From an uncultured Eubacteriales bacterium (GTDB lineage Bacteria; Bacillota; Clostridia; Peptostreptococcales; Anaerovoracaceae): a stretch of DNA of 12,195 nucleotides. Below the pieces are notes generated by a model, which was not told the DNA's origin, did not search any database, and was given only the letters and a program-made list of their open reading frames with translations. Position numbers and translations under genes: made by a program. The stretch lies in the NCBI GenBank assembly GCA_905206455.1, contig CAJLHL010000074.1:1-12195 (forward strand), read 5' to 3'. This document shows positions 8,375-12,195 of this stretch, in pieces (positions within the stretch are counted from its first letter, which is position 1; the number at the start of each line of letters is the position of its first letter).

Positions 8375-8620
8375 ATGTCTGAAGAGCGGATTACGGGCGA
8401 TATCGTCGTCGGTGTAAAGCAGACATTCCGAATGATCGAGCAGAGGAAAGTCTCTGTGGTCTATATCGCAGAAGATGCTGATTCCTTCGTGACGAAGGGC
8501 GTAGAACAGGCGGCTCTGAAAAACGGGACGGAAGTCATACGCGTAGCGTCGAAGCGTCAGCTGGGAATGCGCTGCGGCATCGAAATCGGCGCCGCTGTTG
8601 CAGGCGTGCTGATCCGCTGA
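8375..8620 (+). CDS. rplGB: L7Ae-family RNA-binding protein (YbxF type)
   Basis: This 81-aa protein belongs to the ribosomal L7Ae/L30e/S12e/Gadd45 family and is the counterpart of Bacillus subtilis YbxF (also named rplGB), which lies at the same place before rpsL. Members bind kink-turn RNA; YbxF has been reported to associate with ribosomes, but its physiological role is unclear. Visible family features are GVKQTFRMIEQRKVSVV (from residue 13), the AEDAD turn (32-36) and the signature LGMRCGIEIGAA (63-74), which contains the residues of the RNA-binding loop. The start ATG 8375 follows GAGGTG (8365-8370) by 4 bp. It is the first gene after the str-operon promoter and attenuator-like hairpin, making it a natural candidate for autoregulation, though I could not identify a convincing kink-turn in its leader. 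The stop codon lies inside a short inverted repeat (8613-8630). Confidence 0.92.
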   Translation: MSEERITGDIVVGVKQTFRMIEQRKVSVVYIAEDADSFVTKGVEQAALKNGTEVIRVASKRQLGMRCGIEIGAAVAGVLIR

Positions 8621-8661
8621 GTACGGCGGAGGGCATGTTTCCAGCACCGGCGGAGATCCGC
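8613..8661 (+). repeat. Repeated GCGGA/TCCGC inverted repeats after rplGB
   Basis: TCCGC (8613-8617) and GCGGA (8626-8630) flank the rplGB stop codon. A second pair, GCGGA (8650-8654) and TCCGC (8657-8661), follows. GATCCGCTG occurs twice (8611-8619 and 8656-8663 apart from its last base context) and GGCGGAG twice. Several alternative pairings are therefore possible. No T tract follows, so this does not look like a terminator. Confidence 0.4.
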
Positions 8662-8671
8662 TGTCCTTATG

Positions 8672-8694
8672 ATTTAAGCCAAAATGGTTTAGAT
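8672..8694 (+). other. AT-rich hairpin upstream of rpsL
   Basis: Bases 8672-8681 can pair with 8685-8694 around an AAA loop, giving 10 pairs of which two are G-U. A short direct repeat ATTATC ATTATC ATTATG (8697-8714) follows. The stem is weak and its role unknown; it may be a pause or weak terminator, or part of the rpsL leader. Confidence 0.35.
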
Positions 8695-8758
8695 ATATTA
8701 TCATTATCATTATGCGTTTGCGTCGAATCCGGCACAATCTGCAGGAAAGGAGAAAAGA

Positions 8759-9172
8759 ATGCCTACTATTAATCAGTTAGTAAGAGAAGGTCGTAAAAAG
8801 ACGGTAAGAAAATCTACGGCACCGGCACTCTTAAGAGGTATGAATTCCCTTAAGAGAGTTCCTACAGACACGAAGTCTCCACAGAAGAGAGGCGTGTGCA
8901 CATCTGTTAAGACAGTAACACCTAAGAAGCCGAACTCTGCTCTTAGAAAGGTTGCCAGAGTCCGTCTGACAAACGGCATGGAAGTTACTGCGTATATTCC
9001 TGGTATCGGCCACAACCTCCAGGAACACAGCGTGGTACTCATCAGAGGCGGAAGAGTTAAGGACCTCCCGGGTGTAAGATATCACATCGTCAGAGGTACC
9101 CTCGATACTGCAGGCGTATCGGGCAGAATGCAGGCTCGTTCCAAGTATGGTGCAAAAGCGCCTAAGAAATAA
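8759..9172 (+). CDS. rpsL: 30S ribosomal protein S12
   Basis: S12 sits at the decoding centre of the small subunit and helps control accuracy. The 137-aa product starts PTINQLVREGRKK and has the roughly 13-residue insertion before SPQKRGVCT that separates Gram-positive S12 from the E. coli form. The decoding-site loop PKKPNSALRK (55-64) keeps both lysines (K56, K57), and GGRVKDLPG keeps K101, so it is of the streptomycin-sensitive type at these positions. The start ATG 8759 follows AAAGGAG (8746-8752) by 6 bp. It lies 138 bp after rplGB and 233 bp before rpsG, whose product S7 is a repressor of the equivalent E. coli operon. Codon use is strongly AGA-biased for arginine, as in the other ribosomal protein genes here. 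Confidence 0.99.
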   Translation: MPTINQLVREGRKKTVRKSTAPALLRGMNSLKRVPTDTKSPQKRGVCTSVKTVTPKKPNSALRKVARVRLTNGMEVTAYIPGIGHNLQEHSVVLIRGGRVKDLPGVRYHIVRGTLDTAGVSGRMQARSKYGAKAPKK

Positions 9173-9252
9173 GCCCGCATCAAAGAAGTAAGTTATTTTT
9201 GCGCCCTCACCGCGTAAATGCTGATCTCGTTTCGTACAGACTGCGGAGGATT

Positions 9253-9267
9253 TCATGCGATGCATGA
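9253..9267 (+). other. Short perfect hairpin in the rpsL-rpsG gap
   Basis: TCATGC (9253-9258) pairs perfectly with GCATGA (9262-9267) around GAT, followed by a self-complementary GATATATATC (9276-9285). No T tract follows. It may be part of the structured leader of rpsG; alone it is not diagnostic. Confidence 0.35.
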
Positions 9268-9310
9268 TGAGGAATGATATATATCTAATCAGAATTATAT
9301 CTGCGCACCA

Positions 9311-9379
9311 CGGCAGCTTCAGGCTGTCGAGTACCTGTGCTCTGGCATGTGGCCAAAGCAGGTAGTCCGCTGAGGCGGA
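9311..9379 (+). promoter_or_regulatory. Three consecutive stem-loops upstream of rpsG (candidate S7 regulatory leader)
   Basis: Three adjacent stems fit this segment. CGGCAGC (9311-9317) pairs with GCTGTCG (9323-9329), with one G-U. TACCTG (9332-9337) pairs with CAGGTA (9359-9364), enclosing TGGC/GCCA (9343-9346 with 9352-9355). TCCGC (9366-9370) pairs with GCGGA (9375-9379) around TGAG. The array ends 11 bp before the rpsG Shine-Dalgarno site. In E. coli, S7 represses its own translation by binding the rpsL-rpsG intergenic RNA. A similar role here is inference from position and structure, not from a recognised S7 motif. The first half of the gap (9173-9310) has only a short hairpin and AT-rich sequence. 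Confidence 0.5.
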
Positions 9380-9405
9380 TTATAACAGACAAGGAGGGAA
9401 GAGAA

Positions 9406-9876
9406 GTGCCTAGAAAAGGAAGCGTTCCTAAGAGAGAAGTACTTCCTGATCCAGTTTACGGAAGTGTTGTAGTGACCAAATTGGTAAACAACATCATGCT
9501 GGACGGTAAAAAGGGAGTAGCACAGAGCATCGTATATGATGCTTTCGATATGATTAAAGAAGCAACCGGCGAAGAACCTCTTGAAGTCTTCGAAAAGGCG
9601 ATGAACAACATTATGCCTGTAGTAGAAGTCAAGGCGAGACGTGTCGGCGGTGCAAACTATCAGGTTCCTATCGAAGTAAGACCTGACAGAAGACAGACGC
9701 TCGGTCTCAGATGGCTTACAAAGTATACGAGACTCAGAGGCGAAAAGTATATGTATGAGAGACTTGCGAAGGAACTTATGGATGCGGCAAACAACACCGG
9801 CGCATCTGTAAAGAAGAAGGAAGATACCCACAAGATGGCAGAAGCCAACAAGGCGTTTGCACATTACAGATGGTAA
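9406..9876 (+). CDS. rpsG: 30S ribosomal protein S7
   Basis: S7 nucleates assembly of the 3' major domain (head) of 16S rRNA and lines the E site. The start is GTG 9406, preceded by AAGGAGG (9391-9397) at 8 bp, giving the canonical N-terminus MPRKGSVPKR and 156 aa, the length usual in Gram-positive bacteria. An in-frame ATG at 9337 would add 23 unconserved residues with no ribosome binding site and would run through the leader stems, so I reject it. Family signatures are VKARRVGGANYQVP (75-88), RPDRRQTLGLRWL (92-104) and the C-terminal DTHKMAEANKAFAHYRW (140-156). fusA follows after 77 bp in the same operon. Confidence 0.98.
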   Translation: MPRKGSVPKREVLPDPVYGSVVVTKLVNNIMLDGKKGVAQSIVYDAFDMIKEATGEEPLEVFEKAMNNIMPVVEVKARRVGGANYQVPIEVRPDRRQTLGLRWLTKYTRLRGEKYMYERLAKELMDAANNTGASVKKKEDTHKMAEANKAFAHYRW

Positions 9877-9908
9877 TCTGATCTTCGGATTACTCCACAA
9901 TTTTAAAA

Positions 9909-9914
9909 TATAAT
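9909..9914 (+). promoter_or_regulatory. Possible -10 element before fusA
   Basis: A perfect TATAAT stands at 9909-9914 in an AT-rich stretch between rpsG and fusA, but no convincing -35 lies 16-18 bp upstream; the best is TTCGGA (9884-9889) at 19 bp. It could be a weak internal promoter or chance. Confidence 0.25.
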
Positions 9915-9919
9915 CTTGA

Positions 9920-9935
9920 GACTTCTGAAGAAGTC
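9920..9935 (+). other. Hairpin just upstream of the fusA ribosome binding site
   Basis: GACTTC (9920-9925) and GAAGTC (9930-9935) form a perfect 6-bp stem with a TGAA loop, ending 4 bp before AAGGAGG (9940-9946). It could modulate ribosome access or message stability. There is no T tract. Confidence 0.45.
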
Positions 9936-9953
9936 CGGAAAGGAGGAGCGAAT

Positions 9954-12017
9954 ATGGCTAGACAATTTCCGTTAGAAAAGACCAGAAATATTGGTATCAT
10001 GGCTCATATCGATGCCGGCAAGACCACTACGACAGAACGTATCCTGTTCTATACCGGCAGAACACATAAAATCGGTGAAACTCATGACGGCGCTGCTCAG
10101 ATGGACTGGATGGCGCAGGAGCAGGAACGAGGCATCACAATCACTTCCGCTGCGACGACAGCTCAGTGGAAGGGCAATAGAATCAACATCATCGATACAC
10201 CGGGACACGTTGACTTTACTGTAGAAGTAGAGAGATCTCTCCGTGTACTGGACGGTGCAGTTACTGTTCTCTGTGCAAAGGGAGGTGTGGAACCTCAGTC
10301 CGAAACCGTTTGGAGACAGGCAGAGAGATACGGCGTTCCGAGGATGATCTTCGTAAACAAGATGGATATCATGGGCGCTGACTTCTTCCACGTTGTAGAT
10401 ATGGTAAAGGACAGACTCAAGGCAAATGCCGTTCCTGTTCAGCTCCCTATCGGCAAGGAAGAGACTTTCACAGGCATCATCGACCTCATCAAGATGAAGG
10501 CTGAGATCTATAAGGATGATCTGGGCAAAGAGATCGAAGAAACAGAGATTCCTGAAGACATGAAAGAACTTGCAGATGAATGGAGACACGCTCTCCTGGA
10601 ATCTGTAGCAGAAACAGATGAAGAACTCATGATGCAGTATCTCGAAGAGGATACGTTATCTGAGAAGGATATTAAGAAAGCGATCAGAAAGTCGACGATC
10701 GCCGGTGAGATGATCCCGATGCTCTGCGGATCTGCATATAAGAACAAGGGAGTACAGCTTATGCTGGACGCCGTTATCGATTATATGCCTTCTCCGCTGG
10801 ACATCCCTGCGATCAAGGGCGTTCGTCCGGGAACAGAAGAAGAAGCGGAAAGTCCTACAGATGACAACGCTCCGTTTGCGGCACTGGCATTTAAGATCAT
10901 GGCCGATCCGTTCGTCGGTAAGCTGGCATTCTTCAGAGTGTACTCCGGTACTCTCGAATCCGGTTCCTACGTATATAATTCCGTAAAAGGAAAGAAAGAA
11001 AGAATCGGCCGTATTCTGCAGATGCACGCCAATAAGAGAGAGGAAATCGAGAAGGTATACGCAGGCGATATCGCTGCTGCCGTAGGTCTGAAGGATACTA
11101 CGACGGGAGATACGCTCTGTGACGAGAAGCATCAGATTATTCTCGAATCCATGGATTTCCCTGATCCTGTTATCGAGATCGCTATCGAGCCTAAGACCAA
11201 GGCCGGTCAGGAAAAGATGGGCGTTGCACTGGCGAAGTTAGCGGAAGAAGACCCTACCTTCAAGACTTATACAAATCACGATACCGGTCAGACCATCATC
11301 GCAGGTATGGGAGAGCTCCATCTCGACATCATCGTTGACCGTCTGCTCAGAGAGTTTAAGGTCGAAGCAAATGTGGGCAAGCCTCAGGTTTCCTACAAGG
11401 AAACTCTCACGGAACCGGCGGATGTGGATTACAAATACGCAAAGCAGTCCGGCGGACGCGGTCAGTACGGTCACGTCAAGATCAGAGTATATCCGAGAGA
11501 AGCCGGCTCCGGTTATGAATTCAAGAATTCCGTTGTCGGCGGGGCGATTCCTAAGGAATATATCTCCAAGATCGACGAAGGTATTCAGGAAGCGATGCAG
11601 ACAGGTATTCTGGCGGGATATCAGGTTGTCGATGTGGGCGTAGAACTCTACGACGGTTCTTACCATGAAGTCGACTCCTCCGAAATGGCATTCAAGATCG
11701 CCGCATCCATGGCGTTTAAGGAAGCTTCCAGAAAGGCGAAGCCTGTACTCCTCGAACCGATCTTCAAGGTAGAAGTAACCGTTCCGGAAGACTATATGGG
11801 CGATATTATCGGCGATATTTCTTCCAGAAGAGGCCGTATCGAAGGTTCTGACATGAGAAACGGTACCGTTGCTGTCAGAGGATTTGTTCCGCTTTCCGAA
11901 ATGTTCGGTTATGCGACAGACCTGAGATCCAAGACACAGGGCCGCGGTGTCTATGTCATGCAGATGGATCACTTCGAACAGCTTCCTGCGAACCTGCTGG
12001 AAAAGGTTACGAAATAA
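9954..12017 (+). CDS. fusA: Translation elongation factor G
   Basis: EF-G is the GTPase that drives translocation of tRNA and mRNA and, with RRF, ribosome recycling. The 687-aa product is close to the B. subtilis length. The G domain shows AHIDAGKT (17-24), switch I RGITITSAAT (59-68), DTPGHVDF (81-88, with catalytic H85), NKMD (135-138) and a GSAYKNKG G5-region motif. Domain II follows from about residue 305, domain III carries GMGELHLDI (451-459), and domain IV contains YDGSYHEVDSSEMAF (566-580), whose tip H571 enters the decoding centre. Domain V ends near EQLPANLLEKVTK. The start ATG 9954 follows AAGGAGG by 7 bp. All domains are full length and I see no insertion or frameshift. It resembles housekeeping fusA, in str-operon context, rather than the tetracycline-protection paralogues. 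Confidence 0.99.
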   Translation: MARQFPLEKTRNIGIMAHIDAGKTTTTERILFYTGRTHKIGETHDGAAQMDWMAQEQERGITITSAATTAQWKGNRINIIDTPGHVDFTVEVERSLRVLDGAVTVLCAKGGVEPQSETVWRQAERYGVPRMIFVNKMDIMGADFFHVVDMVKDRLKANAVPVQLPIGKEETFTGIIDLIKMKAEIYKDDLGKEIEETEIPEDMKELADEWRHALLESVAETDEELMMQYLEEDTLSEKDIKKAIRKSTIAGEMIPMLCGSAYKNKGVQLMLDAVIDYMPSPLDIPAIKGVRPGTEEEAESPTDDNAPFAALAFKIMADPFVGKLAFFRVYSGTLESGSYVYNSVKGKKERIGRILQMHANKREEIEKVYAGDIAAAVGLKDTTTGDTLCDEKHQIILESMDFPDPVIEIAIEPKTKAGQEKMGVALAKLAEEDPTFKTYTNHDTGQTIIAGMGELHLDIIVDRLLREFKVEANVGKPQVSYKETLTEPADVDYKYAKQSGGRGQYGHVKIRVYPREAGSGYEFKNSVVGGAIPKEYISKIDEGIQEAMQTGILAGYQVVDVGVELYDGSYHEVDSSEMAFKIAASMAFKEASRKAKPVLLEPIFKVEVTVPEDYMGDIIGDISSRRGRIEGSDMRNGTVAVRGFVPLSEMFGYATDLRSKTQGRGVYVMQMDHFEQLPANLLEKVTK

Positions 12018-12051
12018 ATCAGAAAATACTGAAAGTTCAGATAATTATTCG

Positions 12052-12115
12052 GCGCTTTCCGTCGAAAAGTATGTGTCATGCGGACAGCCGCAGATCGGAA
12101 TCAGGCGGAAAGTGC
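12052..12115 (+). other. Two-tier stem-loop in the fusA-tuf gap
   Basis: GCGCTTTCCG (12052-12061) can pair with CGGAAAGTGC (12106-12115) over 10 bp with one G-U, enclosing a second stem TGCGG/CCGCA (12079-12083 with 12088-12092, loop ACAG). It lies 12 bp before the tuf Shine-Dalgarno site. No T tract follows, so I read it as a leader or processing structure rather than a terminator. No clear tuf promoter is visible in the gap. Confidence 0.5.
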
Positions 12116-12141
12116 ATAACCCGTATTAGGAGGTAATTATA

Positions 12142-12195
12142 ATGGCTAAGGAAAAATTTGAGAGAAATAAACCGCATATTAACATCGGAACGATC
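12142..12195 (+). CDS. tuf: Translation elongation factor Tu, 3' part outside window
   Basis: EF-Tu delivers aminoacyl-tRNA to the ribosomal A site as a GTP complex. Only 18 codons are present: MAKEKFERNKPHINIGTI, the canonical EF-Tu N-terminus just before the GTP-binding P-loop (normally GHVDHGKT). The start ATG 12142 is preceded by AGGAGG (12128-12133) at 8 bp. The position after fusA matches the str operon of Bacillota. Confidence 0.96.
   Translation, partial: MAKEKFERNKPHINIGTI

Noticed and set aside
8375..8620. Reading the small gene as a novel accessory protein
   Set aside because: Length, signature LGMRCGIEIGAA and position before rpsL match the known YbxF/L7Ae family.
8921..9070. 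Possible streptomycin-resistance substitutions in rpsL
   Set aside because: K56, K57 and K101 are all present, matching sensitive-type S12.
9337..9405. ATG 9337 as the rpsG start
   Set aside because: The extension is not conserved in S7, has no ribosome binding site and coincides with the intergenic stems. GTG 9406 has an excellent site and gives the canonical MPRKG start.
12028..12048. Terminator after fusA
   Set aside because: CTGA AAGT TCAG is only a 4-bp stem followed by ATAATTATT, too weak to call.

Overview
The window is a stretch of core information-processing genes, all on the + strand, in the order rplL (partial) - rpoB - rpoC - L7Ae-like gene (rplGB/ybxF) - rpsL - rpsG - fusA - tuf (partial). 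This order, with a small L7Ae-family gene between rpoC and rpsL, is typical of Bacillota (Firmicutes). The protein sequences (RpoC beginning HELNNF, S12 with the Gram-positive N-terminal insertion, beta' without the large trigger-loop insertion of proteobacteria), the AGA-rich arginine codons, the purine-rich Shine-Dalgarno sites and the moderate GC content point to an anaerobic Clostridia-type organism. I cannot name a genus from sequence alone.

Layout. Bases 1-370 hold the 3' part of rplL (L7/L12), with an unexpected in-frame TAA at 38-40. A strong intrinsic terminator (394-423) closes the L10/L12 unit, and an extended -10 promoter (560-588) starts rpoBC. rpoB (646-4380) and rpoC (4501-8205) encode the beta and beta' subunits of RNA polymerase with all catalytic and zinc-binding residues in place; both end in acidic tails. 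After rpoC, a near-consensus promoter (8237-8266) is followed within about 25 bp by a perfect 9-bp terminator hairpin, and only then by the str-type operon: rplGB (8375-8620), rpsL (8759-9172), rpsG (9406-9876), fusA (9954-12017) and the first 18 codons of tuf (12142 onward). The order promoter, terminator, gene suggests transcription attenuation at the head of the str operon.

Function. The genes cover transcription (RpoB/RpoC) and the translation machinery (L12 stalk, S12 and S7 of the small subunit, EF-G and EF-Tu), whose expression is normally coordinated with growth rate. Intergenic gaps are 76-275 bp, long for such an operon, and most hold predicted hairpins. The rpsL-rpsG gap has three consecutive stems just before the rpsG ribosome binding site, and the fusA-tuf gap has a two-tier stem. 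No stretch over 300 bp lacks a gene. I see no mobile element, CRISPR array, tRNA, rRNA or accessory system; the interest lies in the regulatory RNA layout and in the anomalous rplL stop codon.
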